From CALNXN01 sp942490645 (GTDB taxonomy: Bacteria; Pseudomonadota; Alphaproteobacteria; Rhodobacterales; Rhodobacteraceae): a stretch of 64,000 bases of DNA. Below the pieces are notes generated by a model. The model worked only from the letters and a program-made list of their open reading frames with translations, ran no database searches and had not been told where the DNA came from. The first letter of the stretch is position 1; each line of letters opens with the position of its first letter. Location of the stretch: the NCBI GenBank assembly GCA_942490645.1, contig CALNXN010000007.1, positions 310,001 through 374,000 of the forward strand, given 5' to 3'. The translations under genes were made by a program, and so were the position numbers. Positions 37,401-46,215 of this stretch are shown here, piece after piece.

Positions 37401-38123
37401 TTACCACGCGATTTCTGACGGCGCGATGCGGGCGTCATTGACCCGTGTTTCGCTGATCTTGCCGTCTTGAAAAAAGATCACCCGATGCGCCATGCGCTGA
37501 ATTTCGGCGTTGTGCGTGATCACAACCGTGGTGGTCCCAAACCGCTCGTTGATGTCGCGCAGCACCTCGAGCACCTGAACGCCAGTGGTGCTGTCGAGCG
37601 CGCCTGTGGGTTCATCGCACAGCAGAATCTGGGGGCGCTTGGCAATGGCGCGGGCGATGGCCACACGCTGCTGTTCGCCTCCAGACATCTCGGAGGGAAA
37701 GTGATCCATCCGCTTGCCCAGCCCGACAAGCTCAAGCGCCTCTTCGGCGGGCATCGGGTCGCGCGCCACGTCGGTCACCAATTGCACGTTTTCCCGCGCG
37801 GTCAGGCTGGGCACCAGATTGTAGAACTGAAAGACAAACCCCACATGATCGCGCCGGTACCGGGTCAGGCCGCGCTCGGCCATATTGGTCAATTCGGTGT
37901 CTTCGAACCAAACGCGCCCTTCGGTGGCATGATCGAGACCGCCCAGAATGTTCAACAAAGTGGATTTGCCGCTGCCTGAAGGCCCCAAGAGGACCGTCAG
38001 TTCGCCCCGGTAAAGTTCCAGATCAACGCCGGCCAACGCATAGACCTTCACCTCGCCCGTATCATAGACCTTGGTGACGCCGGACGTTCTGAATACGATC
38101 TTGGGCGGGGTGTCTGTCTGCAT
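37401..38123 (-). CDS. ABC transporter ATPase (MacB/LolD-like)
   Basis: This 240-residue ATPase has Walker A GPSGSGKST near residue 47, signature MSGGEQQRVAIARA near 147, and Walker B ILLCDEPTGALD near 172. It is the first gene of a four-gene unit: ATPase, FtsX-like permease, HlyD-like adaptor, PHA synthase. A partial FNR-type box overlies the region 34 bases upstream. Confidence 0.93.
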   Translation of the reverse strand: MQTDTPPKIVFRTSGVTKVYDTGEVKVYALAGVDLELYRGELTVLLGPSGSGKSTLLNILGGLDHATEGRVWFEDTELTNMAERGLTRYRRDHVGFVFQFYNLVPSLTARENVQLVTDVARDPMPAEEALELVGLGKRMDHFPSEMSGGEQQRVAIARAIAKRPQILLCDEPTGALDSTTGVQVLEVLRDINERFGTTTVVITHNAEIQRMAHRVIFFQDGKISETRVNDARIAPSEIAW

Positions 38124-38157
38124 GAGGTCAAGCTATCCTCAATGCCGTCTGGATGAT

Positions 38158-38171
38158 TTGATGTATCTCAA
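38158..38171. promoter_or_regulatory. FNR-type box (one mismatch) upstream of the ABC operon
   Basis: TTGAT-GTAT-CTCAA differs from the consensus at one base, the same variation seen at 12849-12862. It lies 34 bases before the ABC ATPase start and overlaps the last codons of the upstream flavodoxin-like gene. Confidence 0.4.
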
Positions 38172-38680
38172 CCCACGACCTGAAAACCGGCTGCTGTCTC
38201 AAGACGATGGCTGAATTGATCGATCAATGCGGTTTCACGCTCGGAGCCTTCACTGTCGTTGCTCAGCACCTCAAAGGCCACAAATGGGCGCCCTAGATCC
38301 TGTTGCGCCACGTCCAGCGCTTTTTGGCCGGATGAATTGCTGCCGCTTGTGAGAAATATCGCGATGGCCTTGCCGTCCAGCTGTTTCGCGTGCAGCGCCG
38401 CACGCAGAGGTGTTGCCGGAAAAGACGTCCAGACCGGACCGCACAAAATGATGCACTTGGCGGTATTCAGTCGATCGTCCACCTCTTGTGGCAACACCCA
38501 ACGACGCCGGATGCTGTCAAAGATGGCTCGAATGAATCCCCAGGTTCCGCGGCCATAGGCGGGTGCCTGCATCGTGATGATACCCGCACCGGTGCGGTCT
38601 TCGAGTTTGCGTGCCAGCCGCGCCGAATGGCCCGTGCGCGAGTAGCAAAGGATGACGATGGATGCAGATTCGCGTGACAT
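38168..38680 (-). CDS. Flavodoxin-like protein
   Basis: This 170-residue protein has the flavodoxin fold with a phosphate-binding loop CYSRTGHSARLA (about residues 11-22) and the flavin-contacting CGPVWTSFPATPL block near 83-95. It resembles menaquinone-dependent or Trp-repressor-binding-type flavodoxins. The ATG at 38680 is preferred over one 13 codons upstream. An FNR-type box lies 57 bases upstream, the spacing expected for activation. Confidence 0.82.
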   Translation of the reverse strand: MSRESASIVILCYSRTGHSARLARKLEDRTGAGIITMQAPAYGRGTWGFIRAIFDSIRRRWVLPQEVDDRLNTAKCIILCGPVWTSFPATPLRAALHAKQLDGKAIAIFLTSGSNSSGQKALDVAQQDLGRPFVAFEVLSNDSEGSERETALIDQFSHRLETAAGFQVVG

Positions 38681-38737
38681 AGGTGCCTCTAAAACCGAAC
38701 GACGCCGTGTATTTTGCAATGCTTTGCGTGACAGCTT

Positions 38738-38751
38738 TTGACAAAAGTCAA
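38738..38751. promoter_or_regulatory. FNR/FixK-type box between flavodoxin and Crp/Fnr genes
   Basis: TTGAC-AAAA-GTCAA is a perfect palindrome in its arms. It is 57 bases before the flavodoxin-like gene and 26 bases before the Crp/Fnr gene, so it could activate the first while repressing the second. Confidence 0.7.
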
Positions 38752-38777
38752 AACGTGGATGGAAAGGGTGATGAACA

Positions 38778-39473
38778 ATGGGTCAGGTTTTGAAGGATAT
38801 GGTTATGCTTACACGTCCAAAATGGCGCGAACACTTTCCTGGTCTTGCGGAAATCTCGCCAGACGTGTCTCAGGTTCTGGACGAAAAGGCAAAAGTGCTG
38901 CACCTTGAACAGGGTGCTGTGATTTTTGGACCCGGTCGTCCAGCCGAGAACTTGCTCTTGTTGGTGTCAGGGACCGTGCGGGTTCAACAATTGTCCGAAG
39001 CGGGGCGCGAGATTGTCCTTTACCGTGTCCATTCGGGCGAAAGCTGTGTCTTGACCACGGCGTGCCTATTGGCGTTTGAGGATTACTCCGCCGAAGGCAT
39101 TGCCGAGACAGATCTGGAGGCCATCCTGATCGCGCGGGACGATTTTGACGTGTTGATGTCGATCTCGCGGGAGTTCCGGGCGTTTGTGTTCGAAGCCTAT
39201 TCCAAACGCATCACCGACTTGTTTCTGGTAATCGAGGAAATCGCCTTCAAACGCATGGATATCCGCTTGGCCCAAAAGCTGACGGAGCTGACGGATGCGG
39301 TCGGCGCACTCAACCTGACCCATCAGCAATTGGCGGTTGAACTGGGCACCGCGCGCGAGGTCGTTTCGCGCCAGCTAAAGGAGTTTGAACGGCGCGGATG
39401 GGTCGCTCTGAGCCGCGGTAAGGTGGAGTTGCGCGACCAAGCCGCGATCGAAAACCTTGCCCGCACCGAGTGA
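38778..39473 (+). CDS. Crp/Fnr-family regulator with a paired-cysteine sensor motif
   Basis: This 231-residue regulator has a cyclic-nucleotide-binding-like domain and C-terminal helix-turn-helix with EVVSRQLKEF, again the Glu-x-x-Ser-Arg pattern for TTGA half-sites. Instead of an N-terminal Fe-S cluster it has two cysteines in GESCVLTTACLL (Cys90 and Cys96), a conserved mark of a Crp subfamily. I infer thiol-based sensing of redox state or sulfide. It is followed by a DUF2892 protein and two YeeE/YedE halves, probably its targets. ATGs at 38799 and 38805 are alternative starts. Confidence 0.9.
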   Translation: MGQVLKDMVMLTRPKWREHFPGLAEISPDVSQVLDEKAKVLHLEQGAVIFGPGRPAENLLLLVSGTVRVQQLSEAGREIVLYRVHSGESCVLTTACLLAFEDYSAEGIAETDLEAILIARDDFDVLMSISREFRAFVFEAYSKRITDLFLVIEEIAFKRMDIRLAQKLTELTDAVGALNLTHQQLAVELGTAREVVSRQLKEFERRGWVALSRGKVELRDQAAIENLARTE

Positions 39474-39556
39474 ATTTGAAGTGGTGTGACCAACTCTCAA
39501 ACGTAGTTTGTCACGCTTTGGGAACCTCTAGAACGCAACCTGAGGAGGGTTAAGTC

Positions 39557-39769
39557 ATGACTGCAAATGTAGGACGCATTGACCGCGCTGCGCGGTTCAT
39601 TCTGGGGGCGCTGCTCATTCTGGCGCCTATGTTGAACATGCCCGCTGTCTGGTCGAACGTCACGCTTTCGTACCTCAGCATCGTGGTTGGATTGGTGCTT
39701 GTGGGCACGTCACTTTTCCGGTTTTGTCCGCTTTACCGAATTCTCGGCCTCTCAACCTGCAAGATCTGA
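39557..39769 (+). CDS. DUF2892 inner-membrane protein
   Basis: This 70-residue protein has two membrane segments (about residues 13-30 and 35-52) and the DUF2892 ending FRFCPLYRILGLSTC. The N-terminus NVGRIDRAARFILG is typical. GAGGAGGG lies upstream of the ATG. The family (as in the membrane part of YgaP) is often linked with rhodanese or sulfide genes. It starts a compact three-gene unit. Confidence 0.88.
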   Translation: MTANVGRIDRAARFILGALLILAPMLNMPAVWSNVTLSYLSIVVGLVLVGTSLFRFCPLYRILGLSTCKI

Positions 39770-39772
39770 CTC

Positions 39773-40204
39773 ATGGAAACTGAATTTACACCCATTGCCT
39801 CCCTCGCTGGGGGGATATTGATCGGACTGGCATCGATCTTGCTGATGTGGCTGCGCGGTCGCATTTTCGGCGCGACGGGCGTCCTTGCGGGCGCATTGTT
39901 GCCGGCCAGTCGGTATGACTGGACATGGCGCGCGTTGCTTTTGGCCGGTATGGTTTGCGGGCCTTGGGTCTATTTCGTGCTGTCAGGAACACCAGTGCCG
40001 ATCGAAGTGCCCGTTTCGACCGTCATGCTCGCCGTGGGCGGTGTAATTGTTGGCATCGGCGTGACCTTGGGAAGCGGATGCACATCAGGGCATGGCGTAT
40101 GCGGTATGGCACGGTTGTCGCCGCGCTCCTTTGTGGCCACGGGCACCTTTATGTTCACCACCGCTATCACCGTCTACTTTGTTCGCCACGTATTTGGAGC
40201 CTGA
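39773..40204 (+). CDS. YeeE/YedE (TsuA-like) transporter, first half
   Basis: This 143-residue membrane protein has four segments and the YeeE/YedE signature GSGCTSGHGVCGMARLS (about residues 100-116) with its conserved cysteines. It corresponds to half of the full TsuA thiosulfate transporter. The second half is the next gene, three bases on. It probably moves thiosulfate or other sulfur compounds. Confidence 0.88.
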   Translation: METEFTPIASLAGGILIGLASILLMWLRGRIFGATGVLAGALLPASRYDWTWRALLLAGMVCGPWVYFVLSGTPVPIEVPVSTVMLAVGGVIVGIGVTLGSGCTSGHGVCGMARLSPRSFVATGTFMFTTAITVYFVRHVFGA

Positions 40205-40207
40205 AGT

Positions 40208-40663
40208 ATGCGCAATCTATTGACGTTTCTGACCGGCATCATCTTTGGCACCGGAATTTCAATCTCCGGCATGGCCAACCCGGCCAAGGTGATCAACTTT
40301 TTTGACATCACGGGCGCTTGGGATCCAAGTCTCGCCTTCGTCATGGGGGGCGCGCTGATCGTGACATTCATCGGCTACCGTTGGGTGTTGCGCAAACCGC
40401 AGCCTGTGTTTGAGCCGACGTTTGATCTGCCAAAGAAAACGTCGCTGGATACACGGCTGATCGTGGGTTCGGGCATCTTTGGCATCGGCTGGGGGATTGC
40501 CGGGTTCTGTCCGGGCGGTGCTTTACCTGCCTTGGGTACTTTGGATAGCCGCGTGATCATTTTTGTGGCGGCTTTGATCGCCGGGATGTTGATCACTCGG
40601 TTTGGGCTCAGAGCGGTTTCTCCGGTCAACGGATCCGATGCGGGGTCTGCCAAACGAGCCTGA
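40208..40663 (+). CDS. YeeE/YedE (TsuA-like) transporter, second half
   Basis: This 151-residue membrane protein has four segments with the GTGISISGMANPAKV and GIAGFCPGGALPAL motifs, including a conserved Cys near residue 101. With the previous gene it makes the two-component YeeE/YedE transporter seen in sulfide-detoxification operons of alphaproteobacteria (BigR type). Confidence 0.88.
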   Translation: MRNLLTFLTGIIFGTGISISGMANPAKVINFFDITGAWDPSLAFVMGGALIVTFIGYRWVLRKPQPVFEPTFDLPKKTSLDTRLIVGSGIFGIGWGIAGFCPGGALPALGTLDSRVIIFVAALIAGMLITRFGLRAVSPVNGSDAGSAKRA

Positions 40664-40717
40664 GCCGGTTCATTCAATTCAACTGACCGCGGCGCGTGTC
40701 ATTGCGTTTCATCATGC

Positions 40718-41608
40718 TCATGCGCGCCGCAATTCCTGCGCCAAAAAATCATAGACCATGCGAATACGCCGGTTGGTCAACACCTCCCTGTGCGCCACGA
40801 GCCATATGGGAAACACCAGCGGGTCCAATGTCGGCAAGACACGGGCCACGGTGGGGTCCGCATCGCCGATATGGGCATCCAGAATACCAATGGCGGCCCC
40901 CTGACGCACCAATTCCCACATCACCAGATAGCTTTCCGTGAGCAGGGGAAAATTCGCCTCGCTCAGCCCAAGCCCAAGGGTGTTGAGCGCCTTGATCAGC
41001 ATGTTCCCATGGTCAAGGCTCACAAAATCCGCGTGGCGCAAATCAGATGGCCGCGTCGGGTTGCCGATCTGCGCAATGTAGTCCGGGGTCGCATAAAGCA
41101 CCGCATCTGCATCGGCGATTTTTCTGGCGATCAAATCCGGTTCTGTGGGTCGAAAATTGCGGATCGCGATATCAGCTTCGCGGCGGCGCAAATCGCTCGC
41201 GGTGTTGGCAACGACGATTTCGACGTGAATGCCCGGTTCGCGCTGACGCAGTTTCTTTACAATCGGCGGAAGCAAAACAGCCGCGTAGGTTTCACTGGCC
41301 GAAATACAGATCGTGCCCTCTATCGCTTGCGACTGACCCAATGCGGTCAACGAAAACCGACCTGCTGCTGCGCCCATGTCGCGCACATGCTCCAGCAACG
41401 CCATGCCGCTCGGTGTCAGTTGCAGGCCGCGACCAGCTCGTTCAAAGAGGACAACGCCCAGTTCCTGTTCCAAACCGTCGACCTGACGGCCCAGTGTTGG
41501 CTGCGCCATGCCCAAGGCCCGCGCCGCCGCCGAGAGTGAACCTTCCTCCGCTGTGACCAGAAACGCCCTGGCTTTGTTCCAGTCGAACTTTACTGATCTC
41601 CAATCCAT
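40718..41608 (-). CDS. LysR-family transcriptional regulator
   Basis: This protein of about 296 residues has an N-terminal winged helix (WNKARAFLVTAEEGSLSAAARAL, about residues 9-31) and a LysR substrate-binding domain. The ATG at 41608 (MDWRSVKFDW) fits the family. It is divergent from the NAD(P)-binding gene, its likely target. The inducer is unknown. Confidence 0.9.
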   Translation of the reverse strand: MDWRSVKFDWNKARAFLVTAEEGSLSAAARALGMAQPTLGRQVDGLEQELGVVLFERAGRGLQLTPSGMALLEHVRDMGAAAGRFSLTALGQSQAIEGTICISASETYAAVLLPPIVKKLRQREPGIHVEIVVANTASDLRRREADIAIRNFRPTEPDLIARKIADADAVLYATPDYIAQIGNPTRPSDLRHADFVSLDHGNMLIKALNTLGLGLSEANFPLLTESYLVMWELVRQGAAIGILDAHIGDADPTVARVLPTLDPLVFPIWLVAHREVLTNRRIRMVYDFLAQELRRA

Positions 41609-41632
41609 GCAAATATGCATACCAAAATACAG

Positions 41633-41646
41633 GAATTGGTCAATTC
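41633..41646. promoter_or_regulatory. Possible LysR operator
   Basis: GAATTG-GT-CAATTC is an inverted repeat with 6-base arms in the LysR/NAD(P)-binding intergenic region. It lies 25 bases before the regulator's start and about 70 before the divergent gene. The location fits an autoregulatory LysR site, but this is not proven. Confidence 0.4.
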
Positions 41647-41713
41647 GCATGCTTGATGCACCGGTTTACACCGGGCTCAATCGACATAAGCAATGTAATG
41701 AAAAGGAACGACC

Positions 41714-42442
41714 ATGACTGTTCTCATCCTCGGAGCATCCGGCGCCACGGGGCGCTTGCTCGTGCAGCAGCTCTTGGCGCGTGGCCACGACGTCAAAGTC
41801 GTGCTCCGGTCTCGCAACGGCCTACCCGAAAAGATCATCAGTCACCCGCGCGTCACTGTCATCCAAGCAAGCATCCTGGATCTTGATGACACCGAAATCG
41901 CCGGCCATGTGCAGGGGTGTGATGCGGTTGCGTCCTGTCTGGGGCACAACATGACGTTCAAGGGGCTCTTCGGGCATCCGCGCAGGCTGGTAACCGACGC
42001 CACGCGTCGGCTGTGCGATGCGATCATTTCTCTATCGCCTCAGCGCCCGGTGAAATTCGTGCTGATGAACACGTCCGGCAATCGCAACCGCGACCTCGAT
42101 GAGCCAATTTCATTTGCGCAAAAATGCGTGATGGCCCTGTTGCGGGTGGTCTTGCCGCCGCATGTGGACAATGAAATGGCGGCCGATTATCTGCGCGTCA
42201 GCATCGGACAGCATCACAATTCGGTCGAATGGGCCGCCGTGCGTCCGGATGGATTGGTCGATCAGGCCGACGTCACCGATTATTCCGTTCACCCGTCGCC
42301 AACGCGAAGTGCGATTTTCGACGCTGGAACGACGAGCCGCATCAATGTCGCAGATTTTATGGCCCAGCTGATCGACGACGACGCTGTCTGGCAGATGTGG
42401 AACGGCCGCATGCCGGTGATTTACAACCAAGATCACGCATGA
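41714..42442 (+). CDS. NAD(P)-binding Rossmann-fold protein (NmrA/SDR-like)
   Basis: This 242-residue protein begins with the nucleotide-binding motif VLILGASGATGRLLVQQLL and keeps an extended SDR core (atypical, without a clear Tyr-x-x-x-Lys). The motif suggests NAD(P)H binding, as in NmrA-like reductases or sensor proteins. It is divergent from a LysR gene that probably regulates it. The substrate is unknown. Confidence 0.85.
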   Translation: MTVLILGASGATGRLLVQQLLARGHDVKVVLRSRNGLPEKIISHPRVTVIQASILDLDDTEIAGHVQGCDAVASCLGHNMTFKGLFGHPRRLVTDATRRLCDAIISLSPQRPVKFVLMNTSGNRNRDLDEPISFAQKCVMALLRVVLPPHVDNEMAADYLRVSIGQHHNSVEWAAVRPDGLVDQADVTDYSVHPSPTRSAIFDAGTTSRINVADFMAQLIDDDAVWQMWNGRMPVIYNQDHA

Positions 42443-42588
42443 ACCCTGCGAATTGTTGAACCCATCGGAAGCCAAACTTGAAAGAAAATACAGATACACG
42501 AAATCTACTGTGGCTAACCTCTACCGCCAACACACCGCTTTAAACCTGAGGCCACGGTTTAGGCATCTGAGAAATCAAACTGAAAACA

Positions 42589-42612
42589 ATACCTCCCGCC
42601 GAGAGGCGGTAT
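42589..42612. terminator. Hairpin in the gap between the NAD(P)-binding gene and the hybrid kinase
   Basis: ATACC-N-CCGCC and GGCGGTAT form an imperfect stem around GAGA. A second small inverted repeat (TAAACC/GGTTTA, 42541-42561) precedes it. They lie between two convergent genes and could end either transcript; neither is followed by a strong T tract. Confidence 0.35.
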
Positions 42613-42667
42613 ATCCCAAGGAAGGAAAACAAAATCACCGACCAAGAATTGGTGTCATCCCCGCCAC

Positions 42668-44887
42668 TCAACTCAGGTGTGACGGTGGGTTGGAGGCCCC
42701 AGAAAGCGCTCGTTCAACTGCTTCAAGCAGATCGACCCGCCTGACAGGCTTCATGAGGCGGATATCATTTGGCCTGAGGCCATTGCCATACATTGCGGCT
42801 TCCGTTGCGTAGCCTGTGATGAACACCACCGGCAAGTTCGGCTGTATTGCTCGCAAATTTTTGGCGAGGTGCGTGCCCAAGATCTCGCCGGGCATTACGA
42901 TGTCCGTCACGAGAAGGTCGAAATTGGGATCGGAGTTGAAGAGCTCGTAACCGATATCGCCATTTCTCGCCGTAACCACCTCATACCCTGCACCCTCCAA
43001 CGTGCGCCTAAGCAGATCAAGAACATCTGAGGTGTCTTCGACGACCAAGACCCGTGCTCCCGTCTCCGCTTTTTTGATCCGAACCTTCGGGGCGGGTTCG
43101 AGGTCAAAATCGGAGTTAGCCTGTGCTGGAAAATAGAGTTTGAAAGTCGTGCCCTCGCCGGGCTCGGAGTAGACGCGTATTGTGCCTCCCGACTGGCGCA
43201 TGAATCCATGCACGGATGGCAGGCCAAGGCCGGAGCCAGCGCCTATCGGTTTCGTCGTAAAGAAGGGCTGGAAGATGTTATCGATATCCTCTGCGGCGAT
43301 TCCGGTACCGGTATCACTGACCGCGAGCATGACATATTGCCCTTCTGGCAAATCCTCCATCCGGGATTGCAGATATGATCGGTCAATACGCATGTTGCAC
43401 GTCTCGATGGTCAGCACCCCCCCGTCAGGCATCGCATCTCGTGCGTTGATCACGAGGTTCAACAATGCATTTTCAAAAGCACTGGGGTCCAGACGCGCGG
43501 GCCACAACCCAGCCAACAATGAGGTTTCAACACGGATCGTCGCTGGCAGTGTGCGCTGAATCCAAGAACTGGCATCGCGTGCAAGTGTATTGAGGTCGAC
43601 GATTTGTGGCGACAGGTGGGATTTCCGTGAGAAGCTCAGAAGATTTTTCGTAAGGTCTGCACTGCGCGCACAGGCCTTTATCGCTGCGGTTAGTGCGGCT
43701 TTTACTTCGGTCTCGTCCGCTTCGTCTTCGATGAGTTCGAGGTTGCCCATAATGACTGCGAGTTGGTTGTTGAAATCGTGGGCGATGCCGCCAGTGAGTT
43801 GGCCGATCGCCTCCAGTTTTTCCGTCGCACGCATGCGGTTTTCCAGAATCCGTCTCTCCGTTACGTCACGCCCGTTTAGCACGAATGCGCCAGCATCTTT
43901 ATCGCGTTCACGTGCCTGCCACACGACTTCGAGGGTGCGCCTTTCGCCTTTGCGAGTCGATAAATCGAGCTCCAACACGTCAGAAATCAGGGTGCCATCG
44001 AACTTTGCTTGGATCAGTTCTTTGTTCTTATCGTCGGCGGCAAGATCGACAAACGGTGTTCCTTGAATCGCACTGGGTTCATACCCCAGCACGCGCTCGA
44101 CCGAGGGGCCCACAAAGCGGATGACCCTGTCGGATCCGAGCACAATGACCACATCCGAAGACCGTTCAATCAGTGATCGATAGAAAGCTGCGGTTTCGTC
44201 ACGCAATGCCTCAGCCTCTTCTCGCTCGCGCGCCATGCTGACCAGTGAGTCGACAACTGCTTTCACCTCTTCGGTGGATGCATCCAGGGTTTTGAGTTCG
44301 TTCTGGCCCGAGCCGTAATTTGCCACTGCCGTCGAAACAGCCGACAGGTCGCGTGTGAGCGAACGACCGATGAAATAGGCAAGCACGATAGTCAGAAGTA
44401 CAAGGGCGGTAGCAAGTGCAAGCGACTGGCGACGCGTCTCGGCTAGTGATCGTTCCATCATTTCAAGTGAAAACCCAAGCACTGCGCGGCCGAGATACTC
44501 ACCATTGTTCCGAACGTCCCGCACGATGGCAAATACACCATTGTCCATCTCATGTGGATCGGTGGTTTTCAGGTAAGAGCCTTGTTCGGGCACGACTCCT
44601 CGACTTGCCACGCGCGCCCCATCGGCATCGTAGATGACCACAAACAGCAATTCGTCGTGGGACATCGTCTGGCGGACATATTCATCGAGCCGCGCCGTAT
44701 CGAGCTCAAACAAAAACCGCGAGGATGTTGCTGCAACCTGCGTTGCGAGGTTCTGGGCCGTGTCAAAAAGACGGTGTTCGTAGTTGTGCCGGAAATTGCT
44801 GTTGCTGTTCCAAACAATGATCGCCAGCATTAAAGCTTGCAGGATGATCACAGCAAAACCAAAGCGAAATTGAAGTGACCTGAACAT
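42668..44887 (-). CDS. Hybrid sensor histidine kinase/response regulator
   Basis: This 739-residue protein has two membrane segments (about residues 7-25 and 158-178) around a periplasmic sensor, a HAMP-like segment, a PAS domain (about 240-345), HisKA with the phospho-His in GGIAHDFNNQLAV (about 378), HATPase_c (about 480-590), and a C-terminal receiver (about 615-730; VVED, phospho-Asp in LLVTDIVMPG). The PhnD-like protein gene ends one base before its start, so the two act together. The ligand-bound binding protein would signal through the sensor domain. No separate output regulator is adjacent. Confidence 0.92.
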   Translation of the reverse strand: MFRSLQFRFGFAVIILQALMLAIIVWNSNSNFRHNYEHRLFDTAQNLATQVAATSSRFLFELDTARLDEYVRQTMSHDELLFVVIYDADGARVASRGVVPEQGSYLKTTDPHEMDNGVFAIVRDVRNNGEYLGRAVLGFSLEMMERSLAETRRQSLALATALVLLTIVLAYFIGRSLTRDLSAVSTAVANYGSGQNELKTLDASTEEVKAVVDSLVSMAREREEAEALRDETAAFYRSLIERSSDVVIVLGSDRVIRFVGPSVERVLGYEPSAIQGTPFVDLAADDKNKELIQAKFDGTLISDVLELDLSTRKGERRTLEVVWQARERDKDAGAFVLNGRDVTERRILENRMRATEKLEAIGQLTGGIAHDFNNQLAVIMGNLELIEDEADETEVKAALTAAIKACARSADLTKNLLSFSRKSHLSPQIVDLNTLARDASSWIQRTLPATIRVETSLLAGLWPARLDPSAFENALLNLVINARDAMPDGGVLTIETCNMRIDRSYLQSRMEDLPEGQYVMLAVSDTGTGIAAEDIDNIFQPFFTTKPIGAGSGLGLPSVHGFMRQSGGTIRVYSEPGEGTTFKLYFPAQANSDFDLEPAPKVRIKKAETGARVLVVEDTSDVLDLLRRTLEGAGYEVVTARNGDIGYELFNSDPNFDLLVTDIVMPGEILGTHLAKNLRAIQPNLPVVFITGYATEAAMYGNGLRPNDIRLMKPVRRVDLLEAVERALSGASNPPSHLS

Positions 44888-45772
44888 CTATTTCGCCAAT
44901 GATCTCAAACGTTCGGCAATCGATTCAGCGGCCCATTCCAACCCTGAGTAATCCTCAATCCGCACCGGTACGATCCCCGGCCAGCCCATGTTCTGCAGAA
45001 CGTTTGAACCGGCCTCAGAGCCCTCCACGGAGACCAAGAAATCGAAGATCCGATCAGCGAGGTCAGAAGGCATGCTTGTGGACACACTGATCGCCGGGGG
45101 CGGCGCGCGTTCAGTCTCGGCAAGTATTCTAACAGCCTCGCGCATCTCCGGTGGAGCACTTCTAAAAACTGGCATCATGATAATCGAAGCGTCCACCTGT
45201 CCGCGTACGAGCACTGCCAAAGCGGCGCTCTGACTTGGCACGAAGACCATGTTGAGGTCAGTTTTCTGGTCAATACCTGCCTCTTCCAGACGACGGAACC
45301 CCAGACCGGTCGAGTAGGCTAGCAAATCAGCAGTGGCGACGGTTGCCTGCCCGCGAAGGTCCTCCAGCTCGGTAAATCGGCTATCCGCCTGAACTGCTAT
45401 CACGGCAAAAATACCCGATCCGCCCATCTGGGCTAGAGGCCGATAAAGGTCCAGCTCGCGCAAGTATTGAATGGTGTCTCCGCCGGTCAGGATCATATCG
45501 TAAGTAGTGCCTGCAAGCACCCGTCGCAGGAATGTCTCGTAGTCAGGGGCACCGCGCATCCTCACCGAAATGCCGAGTTTCTTTTCCATAGCATCAACCA
45601 GTGGCCCGAAGTCGGTCAGGACCCGCTCGGGGCTCCTTGCTGGTATGATACCGAAAACCAATGGATCATCAGACGATCCGTCTCCCGCATCTGCGGGCAT
45701 TGCGGCCGTCAAGAACACAAAGAGCGCCAAGAACCTAAAAGCGGGATGTGGCAATAGAATAACTTCCGTCAT
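44888..45772 (-). CDS. PhnD-like periplasmic binding protein (sensor partner)
   Basis: This 294-residue protein has a signal-peptide-like N-terminus (FRFLALFVFLTAAMPADA) and the PhnD/phosphate-phosphite-phosphonate binding fold: FGIIPARSPERVLTDFGPLVDAMEKKLG (about residues 38-65), DMILTGGDT, and VDASIIMMP. No ABC permease or ATPase accompanies it, whereas a hybrid histidine kinase starts immediately after its stop. I infer a solute-sensing subunit of that kinase, not a transporter part. Confidence 0.85.
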   Translation of the reverse strand: MTEVILLPHPAFRFLALFVFLTAAMPADAGDGSSDDPLVFGIIPARSPERVLTDFGPLVDAMEKKLGISVRMRGAPDYETFLRRVLAGTTYDMILTGGDTIQYLRELDLYRPLAQMGGSGIFAVIAVQADSRFTELEDLRGQATVATADLLAYSTGLGFRRLEEAGIDQKTDLNMVFVPSQSAALAVLVRGQVDASIIMMPVFRSAPPEMREAVRILAETERAPPPAISVSTSMPSDLADRIFDFLVSVEGSEAGSNVLQNMGWPGIVPVRIEDYSGLEWAAESIAERLRSLAK

Positions 45773-46215
45773 TTCGAAATGGGTTTGTCTTCACGGAAGA
45801 CTGCAACAAACTGCAGCCAGCGTCACTAGGAGAAAGCGTTGATCACGAACAACAGCCTGGCTACCAAGGTCAGTTCCGCTTCTTTTCTTGAATTCGCGTG
45901 AGTTGCGGTTCCCTTGGGACTTCCTTTGCACAGCAATGGAGCATGCATGCGTGTTAGAGGGTGCCAGTTACGAGATTTAGCAACTCGACCAACCAGACAT
46001 TCACCCTGAGGTCGAGAACGTTGGCTCTGGGTTCAAGGCGGTCCTTCGCTGCGCCAAGTACGAACGACCGCTGAGCGGACTAAGCAGCCGTAAATGTCCT
46101 CGAAGTGAACGTCCGCTCCGAGGAGCCGCGACATAGACCGGTGAGTTTGGCCAAGCTCTATTCAGTGATCTGCGCGGTTGGCAGTGCATTTTCTGGCGCA
46201 ACTGGAACAATCTGG
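45773..46215. other. Non-coding or decayed stretch at the left edge of the accessory region
   Basis: No convincing gene lies in these 443 bases. Open frames here lack ribosome-binding sites and have arginine-, serine- and histidine-rich translations typical of antisense or decayed DNA. The part at 46015-46120 reads like a degenerate spacer element of the kind found repeatedly in Roseobacter genomes, but I cannot confirm copies elsewhere. Confidence 0.5.
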
